Source: Isosphaeraceae bacterium
GTDB taxonomy: Bacteria; Planctomycetota; Planctomycetia; Isosphaerales; Isosphaeraceae
Direction: 5' to 3'
Length of the DNA: 64,000 nucleotides
NCBI GenBank assembly: GCA_025356475.1
Contig: JANXSX010000044.1
Coordinates: 1-64,000, forward strand
Positions 55,702 to 64,000 of the stretch are shown here, piece by piece. Position 1 is the stretch's first letter. Each line of letters starts with the position of its first letter. Both the position numbers and the translations under genes were made by a program. A model generated the notes under the pieces. It was given only the letters and a program-made list of their open reading frames with translations, had not been told where the DNA came from and made no database searches.

Positions 55702-57180
55702 TCAGTTGGGGCCCGGCCCGACTTCTTGAACAAGCATCGAATTATGTCCAAGCCCGCCGGGGATACTTCCTCGCACGAGCACAACTTTGTCCCCGGCCTT
55801 GATCAAGCCTTGGCCCTTGGCCCAGTCGATTGCGAATGCCATGGCTTCGTCGGCGTCGGCGATTTGGGGGTAGACCAGGGGGGTAACTCCCCAGTACAAG
55901 GCCATCGAACGCGCGTTGGCGGCGTTATCCGCAAGGGCCAAGGTCCGGGTGGCGTTCCGTCGCTTTGAGAGTGCCAACGCCGTCCTTCCCGAGTGCGTTG
56001 CAACCACTAATAAGGGAGTCCCTAACCGCCGAGAGACAAGACTCGCCCCTTCAACCACTGCGTCGGTCGTCGCCGAGATCGGGTCGTACGACCTCGGATC
56101 GTTTTGGAGCGGCTGGAGGTTGCCGCTGTAATCGCTGGAGAACAAGAGCGCCTCGGCTTCGGCGGCGATCCGGCTCATCGTCGACACGGCCTCGATTGGA
56201 TAGAGCCCCATCGCGGTCTCGCCCGAGAGCATCACGGCATCGGTTCCATCGAGCACCGCGTTGAACACATCGGAGGCCTCCGCGCGAGTCGGTCGGCTCG
56301 ATTGTTCCATGCTATTGAGCATCTGAGTTGCGGTGATCACCGGAACCCTCGCCCGGTGACAGGCGGAAATGATCCGCTTTTGGATCGCGGGAACCTGCGC
56401 CACATCCATCTCAACCCCAAGATCCCCACGCGCCACCATCACGGCATCTGTCCGCGCGATGATCGCGTCGAGATCATCAACAGCCTCGGGCTTCTCGATC
56501 TTGGCCACAATCCGAGCCTTGCAGTTCCGAGCGGCGAGCTCCGCCCGAAGCTGATCGACATCCGCCGCCCTCCGCACGAACGACAGGCCGACATATTCGA
56601 CCTGGTGGGCTGCAGTCCAGTCGAGGTCTCGGAGGTCTTTCTCGGTCAGGGCGTTGATCTTCAGATCCGCTCCGGGCAGGTTAATCCCTTGGTTCGACCT
56701 GAGTTTACCGGCGAGCGTGACTAGCAGCTTCACCCCTGGGTCATCCACGGCGGTGACATTCATAATGACAGCTCCGTCGGCGAACAGCAGAACATCCCCC
56801 ACCTTGAGATCCTGAGGAAGTTCGCGATACGTACACGTCAATTCGGTCGGGTCGTCGGAGGTCCGGTCGGCGACCAGTCGGAACTTGGCCCCGAGCGCAC
56901 AATCGACTTCCCCACCCGGAATCGCCCCCAGCCGGATCTTCGGTCCTCCCAGGTCTTGAAGCACCGCAATTTGCCGATCGGCTTCATTCGCGACTCTCCG
57001 CACCGTTTCGAGCATTGCGGAGTGATCGTCATGCGTCCCGTGCGAGAAGTTGAGCCGGACCACATCGACCCCGGCGTCGAACAGTTCTCGAAGGATCTGA
57101 GGGTCGCGCGAAGCCGGCCCGATCGTCGCCACGATCTTGGTACGGACCTGGCCCAAAGCCTCATTGCGTCGGATCGTCAC
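55702..57180 (-). CDS. pyk: Pyruvate kinase
   Basis: The enzyme makes ATP and pyruvate from phosphoenolpyruvate in the last step of glycolysis. The 492-residue sequence has TKIVATIGPASRDPQIL, VVRLNFSHGTHDDH, QDLGGPKIRLG, the Mg-binding MVARGDLGVEM and the active-site ITATQMLNSM and PTRAEASDVFNAVLDGTDAVMLSGETAMG. It is complete, with its C-terminal allosteric domain. It starts at GTG 57180. It stands alone next to unrelated genes. Confidence 0.95.
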   Translation of the reverse strand: MTIRRNEALGQVRTKIVATIGPASRDPQILRELFDAGVDVVRLNFSHGTHDDHSAMLETVRRVANEADRQIAVLQDLGGPKIRLGAIPGGEVDCALGAKFRLVADRTSDDPTELTCTYRELPQDLKVGDVLLFADGAVIMNVTAVDDPGVKLLVTLAGKLRSNQGINLPGADLKINALTEKDLRDLDWTAAHQVEYVGLSFVRRAADVDQLRAELAARNCKARIVAKIEKPEAVDDLDAIIARTDAVMVARGDLGVEMDVAQVPAIQKRIISACHRARVPVITATQMLNSMEQSSRPTRAEASDVFNAVLDGTDAVMLSGETAMGLYPIEAVSTMSRIAAEAEALLFSSDYSGNLQPLQNDPRSYDPISATTDAVVEGASLVSRRLGTPLLVVATHSGRTALALSKRRNATRTLALADNAANARSMALYWGVTPLVYPQIADADEAMAFAIDWAKGQGLIKAGDKVVLVRGSIPGGLGHNSMLVQEVGPGPN

Positions 57181-57511
57181 GGTTCAAGACCTTCCTGAGA
57201 CTCTGAAAGAGAGCGAACCGTCGCTCGTGAATTGCCCCATATCGTGCCGTGGATCGGCTGCGATGTCCACCAGGCAGGTCAAGACAGAGCCGTTGGATCA
57301 GCCATTCTCTGCGATCACCCTCTGGCGACTGCCCTTTTGGGTCAGACCAGGTGGCGACCGGCAACGGTCTGACCTGGCAAACGAGTTCTCTTGATTTGTG
57401 TGGTCTCCGCCGGTTTGATCAACACCCATCATCGGGTGAGTGCTTCCCCCTACGCGCCGCTACCGATATGATCAGGATGTGGAAAAACTTGGGAATAACG
57501 AGCGGTGAGAC
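57181..57511. other. Divergent region between pyk and the HSP70-like gene
   Basis: About 330 bases without a gene. A 9 bp inverted pair (GGTCAGACC and GGTCTGACC, about 57350-57374) lies here; it is not clearly a terminator or operator. Confidence 0.4.
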
Positions 57512-59275
57512 GTGACAGGAACGATTATCGGCATCGATCTCGGGACGACGAACTCCGTCGTGGCGATCATGGAGCCCGACGGGCCCCGACTGATCCCGAA
57601 TGCGCTCGGACAAATGCTTACTCCTTCAGTCGTTGGTGTGGATCTTGAGGGCAATGTCGTTGTTGGTCAGGTTGCAATGGACCTGATGGTCACGCATCCG
57701 GAACGATGCACATCTCAGTTCAAGCGACGGATGGGAAGCGAGTGGACGGTCACGCTTGGCGATCGATCGTTCACTCCTGAGGAACTCTCGGGATTGGTAC
57801 TTCGGTCCGTAAAGCAGGACGCGGAGGCGGACCTCGGACGACCGATCACTCGAGCGGTGATCACCGTACCCGCCTATTTTAACGACCCCCAACGGAAGTC
57901 GACCATCCACGCGGGACAGATTGCCGGGCTGACCGTCGAGCGAATCCTCAACGAACCGACCGCCGCTGCGCTTGCCTACGGGCTCAAGGATCCTGGAGGA
58001 GACCAGGTCCTCCTGGTGTTCGACCTCGGGGGTGGAACGTTTGATGTCTCGGTCGTCGATGTCATGGATGGGGCGATTGAAGTCAAGGCCTCAGCCGGTG
58101 AGGGGTTCTTGGGGGGCGAGGACTTCACCCGTTCGATTGCCGCTCGACTGCTCGAGCGGCGTGGGCTCGCCTTTGAACATGTAGAGATCTCAGCACCACG
58201 CCAGGTCTCTCGGCTTCTGCAACAGTGCGAACTCGCCAAGCGGGCACTCACAAAGCGCGATTCCACCGAAGTACGTGTCCCCAATCGGGAAGGGCAACTC
58301 GACCTCGATCCAGCCGCGTCTGTAGAGATTGTCACCCGCGACGAATTCAAGAAGTGGACCGAACACCTCATGGCTCGAATCGAGGTCCCGATCCGCCGAG
58401 CTTTAGGCGATGCCCATCTCAAACGGACCGATATCCAGGAGGTCATTCTTGTCGGCGGCGCGACCCGGATGCCTCGGGTCATCGAGCGGGTGAATGACCT
58501 GTTTGGCAAGGTTCCCTCCTGTACGATCAACCCCGATGAAGTGGTGGCGCTAGGGGCCGCTGTTCAGGCCGGACTGATCGGACGCGAGGCTACACTCGAT
58601 GATCTGGTCGTCACCGATGTCGCGCCGTTTTCGTTAGGAATTCATATCAGCAAGGCATTCGGCTCCGAGCAAAGGCGCGGCTATTTCCTGCCGGTCATCG
58701 ACCGGAATACCACCATCCCGGTGAGCCGTGTGCAGACCGTGACGACCATCGGTTCGAACCAGACCGAGATCAAGGTCGAGATCTATCAGGGCGAAGGCCG
58801 GCGGGTCGAGGATAATCTGCTCATTGGCGAGTTCACTGTGGCTGGAATTCCGCGCGGGCCGGCGGGCCAGCCGATCGAAGTGCGGTTCACCTATGACCTG
58901 AACGGGGTGCTCGAAGTGGAGGCGACGGTCGCCGCGACGCAGCGGACCTTCACCCACGTCGTCACTCGCCACTCGCGCGGACTGACCCCCGATGCCATTG
59001 CTCGCGCCGTTGAGGCGATGAAGATTCTCAAGACTCGGCCTCGTGAAGAGGCGGTGAACCGCTACCTCTTGCAACGCGCGGAGCGGATCTTTGGCGAGAT
59101 CGGGGCCGACGCCCGAACGACGCTGGGCGAGATGCTCGACGGGTTTGAAGAATCGCTCGAAATCGGCGATGTTGAGGCAATCGAACGGCACCGCGAAGCC
59201 CTCGCCGCGTACCTCGACATCCTGGACTCGTCGACGGGAGACGAGCAGGGGGGTGGCGGTGATGGCACCTGGTGA
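57512..59275 (+). CDS. HSP70 family chaperone (DnaK/HscC-like, short)
   Basis: The 587-residue protein has the complete HSP70 nucleotide-binding domain: [58 protein letters not shown] and [13 protein letters not shown] substrate domain follows with the usual [19 protein letters not shown]. It is shorter than DnaK (about 638), with a reduced lid and no EEVD-like end. It is probably a second HSP70 with a dedicated partner set: the next two genes overlap it and each other. It starts at GTG 57512. Confidence 0.92.
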   Translation: MTGTIIGIDLGTTNSVVAIMEPDGPRLIPNALGQMLTPSVVGVDLEGNVVVGQVAMDLMVTHPERCTSQFKRRMGSEWTVTLGDRSFTPEELSGLVLRSVKQDAEADLGRPITRAVITVPAYFNDPQRKSTIHAGQIAGLTVERILNEPTAAALAYGLKDPGGDQVLLVFDLGGGTFDVSVVDVMDGAIEVKASAGEGFLGGEDFTRSIAARLLERRGLAFEHVEISAPRQVSRLLQQCELAKRALTKRDSTEVRVPNREGQLDLDPAASVEIVTRDEFKKWTEHLMARIEVPIRRALGDAHLKRTDIQEVILVGGATRMPRVIERVNDLFGKVPSCTINPDEVVALGAAVQAGLIGREATLDDLVVTDVAPFSLGIHISKAFGSEQRRGYFLPVIDRNTTIPVSRVQTVTTIGSNQTEIKVEIYQGEGRRVEDNLLIGEFTVAGIPRGPAGQPIEVRFTYDLNGVLEVEATVAATQRTFTHVVTRHSRGLTPDAIARAVEAMKILKTRPREEAVNRYLLQRAERIFGEIGADARTTLGEMLDGFEESLEIGDVEAIERHREALAAYLDILDSSTGDEQGGGGDGTW

Positions 59276-60455
59276 AAAAACCCCAGCTCAGGAACAGCTC
59301 AAATCGTTTGCGACCGCCTTGCTCAAGCTCAACTCTAGCCTACCTGATCTCGAAGTAAAGTCCGCACTTTTTCGACGACTCCGGGATGAAGGCTTCATGG
59401 TCGATCCACTCGCCCACGAGGCCGTGCAGGCCTTCGCAGGTCGATCCGGACCGCTCCTGACCGAGGCGATGAGGTGTGTCCAGGAACGCCTGCTCTGGGA
59501 GCAGGTTGAGACGTATGCCGCTTCCTTTTTTGATATGACAGTCGACAATCGTCGTGAACATTGGCGATCGCTCTCAAAGGCATGTAAATCCCATCAACGC
59601 TTGATCGACCGGTTGGTGTGGCTTAGACCTGGCCTGACCCTCGAGCGACAGGAGATCATGGCGCGCTCTCCCCTCGTTAGCCGGATGGCGCACGATCTGT
59701 TGAAAATCTTCGTCGAACGCCCCGAGCCGAGAGCTGTACTCACCCGTAAGCTCGTGCACAGCGTCCGGTCCGACCCGTCGCTGACGACGGCGGATCGATC
59801 TCGCGCAGCAAAGCAGCTCATGAAGGCATATCCAGAGATCGCGGCACTCTCCCCTGCGTATCTCGCGAGCTTCATTGTCACCAAGCCGGCGAAGCAGCCA
59901 AAACGTCGTCAGCCGGCAGGTTCCAATTGGCTCTCTCGGGCAGTCGAGCCATTCGTCAACATGCCGAAGAATGGCGCTGCCATAAGATCCCTGAGGCTGA
60001 TGGGCTTCTTAGCGGCGATGGCTGTCTATCACTTATTCCTCCGTCCGGCCTTCGACTCCAAACCCTCAAGGGAACGAGCACCAGGCTACACACCACCTGT
60101 ATATCAGCAGCCGGTGTCGGTTCCCGAGTACGGACCTCTCAATCCTTTCGAATTAGAGAGTTTTCGCGAGATCCTCGGGCGGCGTATTCTCTTCGAGCTG
60201 AGTCTGGTGGGTAAGACGTTGGATCGGCCGGAACTCAATCAAGTGATTTGGGGTCTGCCGATCTACGAGATTCGCAAGAACGGGGCCGCCCCTGTCACGG
60301 TGAGTCTTGAGTTCGCGCCAGTCGCACTCCGCACCCGCTTTATTGAGGAACTCAAGACCAGGCTGGCCGCCACAGACCTCGGGCTCGATGCTGAACAGCT
60401 CGACGCAGTGGTTCGCAAGTGTTTTCCCAAGCCGGAACCCGCTGCGGAACCATGA
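59262..60455 (+). CDS. Single-span membrane protein of the HSP70 operon
   Basis: The 397-residue protein has a helical N-terminal half ([32 protein letters not shown]), one membrane span (residues about 245-265; [19 protein letters not shown]), a Pro-rich linker and a C-terminal domain without a known family. Its ATG lies within the end of the HSP70 gene (14-base overlap), and its stop overlaps the J-like gene (ATGA). Translational coupling of all three implies one complex, possibly bringing HSP70 to the membrane. It has no known motif. Confidence 0.7.
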   Translation: MAPGEKTPAQEQLKSFATALLKLNSSLPDLEVKSALFRRLRDEGFMVDPLAHEAVQAFAGRSGPLLTEAMRCVQERLLWEQVETYAASFFDMTVDNRREHWRSLSKACKSHQRLIDRLVWLRPGLTLERQEIMARSPLVSRMAHDLLKIFVERPEPRAVLTRKLVHSVRSDPSLTTADRSRAAKQLMKAYPEIAALSPAYLASFIVTKPAKQPKRRQPAGSNWLSRAVEPFVNMPKNGAAIRSLRLMGFLAAMAVYHLFLRPAFDSKPSRERAPGYTPPVYQQPVSVPEYGPLNPFELESFREILGRRILFELSLVGKTLDRPELNQVIWGLPIYEIRKNGAAPVTVSLEFAPVALRTRFIEELKTRLAATDLGLDAEQLDAVVRKCFPKPEPAAEP

Positions 60456-61867
60456 GTGATCATTCACTATCCCCTGACTCATCAACCTGGCCCAAAGACC
60501 CGTTTCAGCTCTTGGGGGTCGCGCGCGACGTCTCAGAACGCGACCTGCGCAAGGCCTACCTTCACCTAATCCGAAGCTATAAGCCTGAGCATGCTCCTCT
60601 GGAATTCCGACTGATCCGCCAGGCCTACGAGACCGCCCAGAACTATCAGAAATTCGCCCAGACTTGGGATGAACCGACGGAAGACCTTTTCATCAACAAG
60701 GTGATCGTCTCCACACCAACGGTTTCGCCGTTAGCTCCCGGTCCTGATTTTTGGGAACAGGCTTGTCAGGGTCAGATCGAGGAGGCGTATCGCGGCTTGG
60801 TTGACCTGGCGAGCCGAACTCCTTCGGGTGAGGAGACCTACCTTCAGCTCTACTGGCTGCTCGTCCATCTCCCCAAACTCGATTCCGCTCGCGGACCGAT
60901 CGATTGGTTAATTCGTGGTCTGACCGCGATCAAGAGCGATGACACTAAGGGGCGGCTCCGGGAACTCCTGAATCGAGAGTTCTCCGCGTCCCCGAAACAG
61001 GCGATCGCGGAGCGAGTCTCCGCTCTGTTTGCACCTGGCACCCCGCTGGTTCTGGTCCAGGATGTGACACGAACTCGTTGGAAAGTGGCGCGGGCGCAGA
61101 AGCAATGGGAGTTGATCACAGCAGACATTGCGAACCTCCGAGTCTGGGTTCCTGAGGTTGACGAGGTGGCTTGGGTCCGGCTCCTGATCGCCTCTGCAGC
61201 GAATCTGGCATGGGCCGAGGATTCGGCAGGCGGGAGGTTCCAGAACGCCGTTCGCGAGATCGAGCAGCTTCTGATCCATCATCACCGAGGGCTCGCAGAG
61301 GAACTCGACCTGGTCGAGTACATTCAGGCCGTCATGGCAGGGTTGATTCAGCTCGGGTTTCGCAGTGACGCGGTCTCGACGATCTATCCGGTTTTATCGA
61401 TCGCTTGGGACGATCATGGACCCGAGTATCGGACCCGAGTCCGAACCTATTTCCGACAAATCGCCAGTGATCCCAAGGGTGCGTTGCGGATGCTCGACCG
61501 GGTTCGCACCGAAGCTCCCGCCGCGCTTGGCAGACTTTGCGAATTGCTTGGCGGCTTCGGTTTCGAGCAGTTCGAGTTCTCACAGCTTGCTTTGGATACC
61601 ACGCACATCATCGCGACGATCAAAGAGTTCCTGATGTTCACCCCATGGTCTGACTATCTCAGCTTCCGCGTTCGTTTGATCGACTTTTGCCTCCGAGAAC
61701 GAATTTCACCATCCCTTACTGGCATGGTCGTCGAGCAAGAACCCGGCTACGAGCTGGCCGAGAACATTTCCCTGGGTCAAACCATCCTCGACGACTGGGC
61801 CTTGCGCCATGTCTATCGAGCCTGCGAACTCGACGCTGTCGATCCCTCGAACGAGATCGCAATCTGA
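60452..61867 (+). CDS. J-domain-like protein lacking the HPD motif
   Basis: The 471-residue protein starts with a J-domain-like helical unit: DPFQLLGVARDVSERDLRKAYLHLIRSYKPEHAPLEFRLIRQAYETA. At the loop where J-proteins carry His-Pro-Asp it reads KPE (44-46), so it should not stimulate ATP hydrolysis as usual. The remaining helices look TPR- or repeat-like, without named motifs. The ATG overlaps the upstream stop (ATGA). It may tune, not activate, its HSP70, or bind client proteins. Confidence 0.75.
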   Translation: MSDHSLSPDSSTWPKDPFQLLGVARDVSERDLRKAYLHLIRSYKPEHAPLEFRLIRQAYETAQNYQKFAQTWDEPTEDLFINKVIVSTPTVSPLAPGPDFWEQACQGQIEEAYRGLVDLASRTPSGEETYLQLYWLLVHLPKLDSARGPIDWLIRGLTAIKSDDTKGRLRELLNREFSASPKQAIAERVSALFAPGTPLVLVQDVTRTRWKVARAQKQWELITADIANLRVWVPEVDEVAWVRLLIASAANLAWAEDSAGGRFQNAVREIEQLLIHHHRGLAEELDLVEYIQAVMAGLIQLGFRSDAVSTIYPVLSIAWDDHGPEYRTRVRTYFRQIASDPKGALRMLDRVRTEAPAALGRLCELLGGFGFEQFEFSQLALDTTHIIATIKEFLMFTPWSDYLSFRVRLIDFCLRERISPSLTGMVVEQEPGYELAENISLGQTILDDWALRHVYRACELDAVDPSNEIAI

Positions 61868-61968
61868 GTCTTAGGCCCCTCGGATTCCGCGCATCCGGCA
61901 GGATTGGCAATGGCTCATCGGTATAATGTGAGACGGGTCGTCATCGAAATCGTGGACCAGGTGGTGAT

Positions 61969-62340
61969 GTGTCTGAAAAAACGGATGATACGGCCCCTTT
62001 GTCTCCTTGGCGTGCGATTCTTCGAACGCGATGCCCTCGTTGCCGTCGTGGGGCGCTCTTTTCGTCGTTCATGACAATGAACTCGCACTGCCCGGCCTGT
62101 GGGTTGAAGTTCGAGCGGGGCCCAGGCTACTTCACTGGGGCGATGTATTTCAGCTATGGAATGGGAATCCCGATCATTGCCTTGTTGACCCTGATCATCT
62201 GGAGGTTCCAGCCCGATTGGGCGCTTTATCAGCTTGTGGCGCTCGCCTGGGTGGCGTTCTTACCCTTGGTTCCACTCGTTTGGCGATACTCACGCGTCAT
62301 CTTTCTTTACATTGACCGGTACTTTGATCCAGAAGATTGA
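61969..62340 (+). CDS. DUF983 membrane protein with zinc-ribbon start
   Basis: The 123-residue protein has two Cys pairs, TRCPRCRRGALF and SHCPACGLKFERGPGYFTGAMYFSYGMG, as in DUF983. Two spans follow (IPIIALLTLIIWRF and VALAWVAFLPLVPLVW). It is a small membrane protein of unknown function found in many bacteria. The start is a GTG (GTGTCTGAA). It lies 101 bases after the HSP70 operon. Confidence 0.88.
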   Translation: MSEKTDDTAPLSPWRAILRTRCPRCRRGALFSSFMTMNSHCPACGLKFERGPGYFTGAMYFSYGMGIPIIALLTLIIWRFQPDWALYQLVALAWVAFLPLVPLVWRYSRVIFLYIDRYFDPED

Positions 62341-62523
62341 AGGATCGGCAGGAATTTCGACAAGATCTGCTGTCGGTATGCGATGACTCTCCGGGTTGTC
62401 AAGGTGGCGGTGCGAGAGATCTTGGCAACGGAATTGACGGACGTCGGTTTGTACCGGAGAATTGCGCGGGCGAAAGAGTGGTGAACTCTGCTGACTCTAG
62501 ACCGACCTGGGGAATCTCGACTG

Positions 62524-64000
62524 ATGAAGCGGACGTTCGCTGTCGTCGCCCTGCTTGCCGCGCTCGGTGTGCTGATGAAGCTCGCCTGGTATGAGGCTCC
62601 ACGTCTGGTGGTCCTCCCTGGCGGCCAACTCCCTACCACTGCGGTTGAACCTGCTCGTGATGTCGAGGCCGATCTCCTGGCCAGATATCAGGTTCCGTCC
62701 GAACGCACTCTCGTTGAGCGCTCGCTTGACCGCTATCACAATATGGCCGTCTCCATCGAACGGACCGATGGATTGCGAGGCTTGGTTCTGCTCGACAAGC
62801 TCGACCTGGAAGCGATCCACCTCTATGAGAAGTATCCTCGCGACTTCCGTCGCCTTCGCGATAGCCTGACCGATGATGCTGCGGCTGAGCTCCTCCTCCA
62901 TTGGCGAGGCTACTTCGGGCTCAAACACGCCGACGAGACCGACCGATCGATCCTGATCGCCGAAATCGCCCGGCTCTCGCCCGCCCAGCGAAAGGTTGCG
63001 TCAGCCTATCCTAACGCGTTGCCCCTACTTTTGGCCGATCCGGTCGGCGTGACCGAGATGGTCAATCGCTGGTCGGGTGATCCCAAAGATCTCGGTGACC
63101 TGCTGGTCCTTCTGACGTTCGTTAGCCTCGACGCCGGCTCATCCGACATTCGGGCCGCCCTTCGGACACTTGATGACCACGGGCCGCTCGCCCTAAAGGC
63201 GTTTCGGATTCAGGGGTTAGATGGATTCGCCCTTGTCTGCCTCTACGGCCCAATCTTGCAGAGTCTGGGAGACGCGCTTCCGCTCGATCAGGCGTTGATT
63301 CTCCTGAAGGTGAATTCCGACTACGTGGAGGGGCTGTCACGGACTTCGCGTCCCGAGACGATCGCTGGGTATCTTGCCCATGTGGCCGAGCTTGGGCTGG
63401 TGGATGCCGTAGGTTCGAGTGCTCATGGTCTTCAACTGATCGTCGAACATGGTGTCCTCGGTGAGCGGGCTCTCTCTCCATTGGGTGCGGGTCCTGACGC
63501 GGCGGATGTGGTTTATGAGGATTATCAGGACCAGGATCTCCGCAATCAGGCGGTCGCGGCGCTTGCGGAGCACGGCTCGATGGCCCTGGCGATTCTCGAC
63601 AAGTACGCCTCGAATGCCGATTTCCGCAACATCTTACGACGGTACGGGTCGGCGGTGATCGGCCCGATTGCCCGGACCGACTCGGGGCCGGCGGCCCTGG
63701 CGGCTCTCCAGGCGAAGTCGCGTTGGACGGCTTCGGAGTGGTTGGCCGGGAACGTCCTCTGGCTCTCGGGAGATAGTGGTCAGGCCACGATCGAGCTGAT
63801 CAAGAAGGACGGTCTGGGTCGGGTGGTGGCCCTCAACTCGACCGATGTTCAGTTCCAGCAATTCCTTCCCCTCTATGACGTGCTCCACCTCGCCAATGTG
63901 ATGGGGCATGGCCAGACCCCGACCTCCGGGGAGATGACCTGGGCCCTTGTCGATGGTTGCTTTGTTGTGCTCGATGCGCTGAGCTTGGCCGCGATCCAAC
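62524..64000 (+). CDS. Hypothetical protein, 3'-incomplete at the window edge
   Basis: The ATG at 62524 follows GGGGAAT and opens a frame that stays open for 492 codons to the window end. It begins MKRTFAVVALLAALGVLMKL, a signal or anchor sequence. The visible product is rich in Leu, Ala and Asp and looks helical, with repeat-like units (EDYQDQDLRNQAVAALAEHGSMALAILD and similar). No enzyme motif is recognised. It may be a HEAT-like or other repeat scaffold. Its C terminus is missing from the window. Confidence 0.7.
   Translation, partial: MKRTFAVVALLAALGVLMKLAWYEAPRLVVLPGGQLPTTAVEPARDVEADLLARYQVPSERTLVERSLDRYHNMAVSIERTDGLRGLVLLDKLDLEAIHLYEKYPRDFRRLRDSLTDDAAAELLLHWRGYFGLKHADETDRSILIAEIARLSPAQRKVASAYPNALPLLLADPVGVTEMVNRWSGDPKDLGDLLVLLTFVSLDAGSSDIRAALRTLDDHGPLALKAFRIQGLDGFALVCLYGPILQSLGDALPLDQALILLKVNSDYVEGLSRTSRPETIAGYLAHVAELGLVDAVGSSAHGLQLIVEHGVLGERALSPLGAGPDAADVVYEDYQDQDLRNQAVAALAEHGSMALAILDKYASNADFRNILRRYGSAVIGPIARTDSGPAALAALQAKSRWTASEWLAGNVLWLSGDSGQATIELIKKDGLGRVVALNSTDVQFQQFLPLYDVLHLANVMGHGQTPTSGEMTWALVDGCFVVLDALSLAAIQ

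Noticed and set aside
57350-57374. Short inverted pair GGTCAGACC/GGTCTGACC
   Set aside because: Only 9 bp, not at a gene end and without a T run; not called as a terminator or operator.
58755-58775. GGTTCGAACC-like T-arm sequence
   Set aside because: It lies inside the HSP70 coding frame, and no cloverleaf can be built around it.
1-64000. CRISPR arrays, rRNA and tRNA genes
   Set aside because: No regularly spaced repeats, no rRNA-like conserved blocks and no tRNA cloverleaf were found by eye. A tRNA search program would be decisive.

Overview
The window is bacterial and most probably comes from a planctomycete, perhaps of the family Isosphaeraceae. This is inferred from the gene families, not from a marker gene: a redoxin/cytochrome c/copper-monooxygenase fusion, a HExxH protease with planctomycete-like architecture, a sulfatase, a C-P-rich secreted protein, GT39 enzymes and a FliA-type sigma factor beside scattered flagellar genes. 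GC content is moderate to high and even, except for AT-rich patches near 8.25-8.4, 39.88-39.96 and 52.85-52.92 kb. I found no rRNA, tRNA or CRISPR array.

Layout. 0-6.6 kb: edge of an IS630-type transposase, a small secreted Cys/His protein, a GT39 glycosyltransferase, a TolB-like propeller and a sulfatase. 6.6-8.9 kb: accessory patch with a nucleoside-phosphorylase-fold protein overlapping an unknown gene, then a Phd/YefM antitoxin whose PIN toxin is truncated. 9.2-20.5 kb: metalloprotease, acyltransferase, a small element with inverted repeats, the redoxin-monooxygenase fusion, two small secreted proteins and a second GT39 enzyme. 20.6-26.6 kb: a tightly packed flagellar export operon (fliF, two fliG-like genes, fliO, fliP, fliQ, fliR, flhB) on the + strand. 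30.3-35.7 kb: flhA-flhF-flhG-fliA on the - strand, pointing towards it. Between the two lie a hydrolase and an AlbA_2/ParA pair. 36-41 kb: YitT-type membrane protein, a 40-residue protein, a DUF4041/GIY-YIG nuclease and a sugar isomerase-like protein. 41-46.7 kb: a 1,216-residue secreted protein, a YiiX-like hydrolase and a membrane protein. 46.8-52.8 kb: a metal-efflux RND unit with a His-rich exported protein and a DUF2071 gene. 53-64 kb: CAP-domain protein, lipoprotein, degenerate GGDEF protein, pyruvate kinase, an HSP70/membrane protein/J-like operon, a DUF983 protein and a partial hypothetical gene.

The most striking result is that the flagellar genes are derived in several independent places. 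Two short FliG-like proteins replace one full FliG and lack most torque-helix charges. FlhB has lost the NPTH self-cleavage motif. FlhG has Thr in place of the invariant P-loop Lys. FliP, FliQ, FliR, FlhA, FlhF and FliA look intact. This fits a flagellar-type export apparatus that is assembled but may not work as a normal rotary, hook-switching flagellum. That is an inference, and genes outside the window could change it.

Other points of interest are the AlbA_2/HATPase gene broken by one ochre codon and overlapped by a ParA gene, the phosphorylase/unknown gene pair, the HSP70 operon whose J-like partner lacks HPD, and a GGDEF-type protein that has lost its active site but keeps an RxxD I-site.
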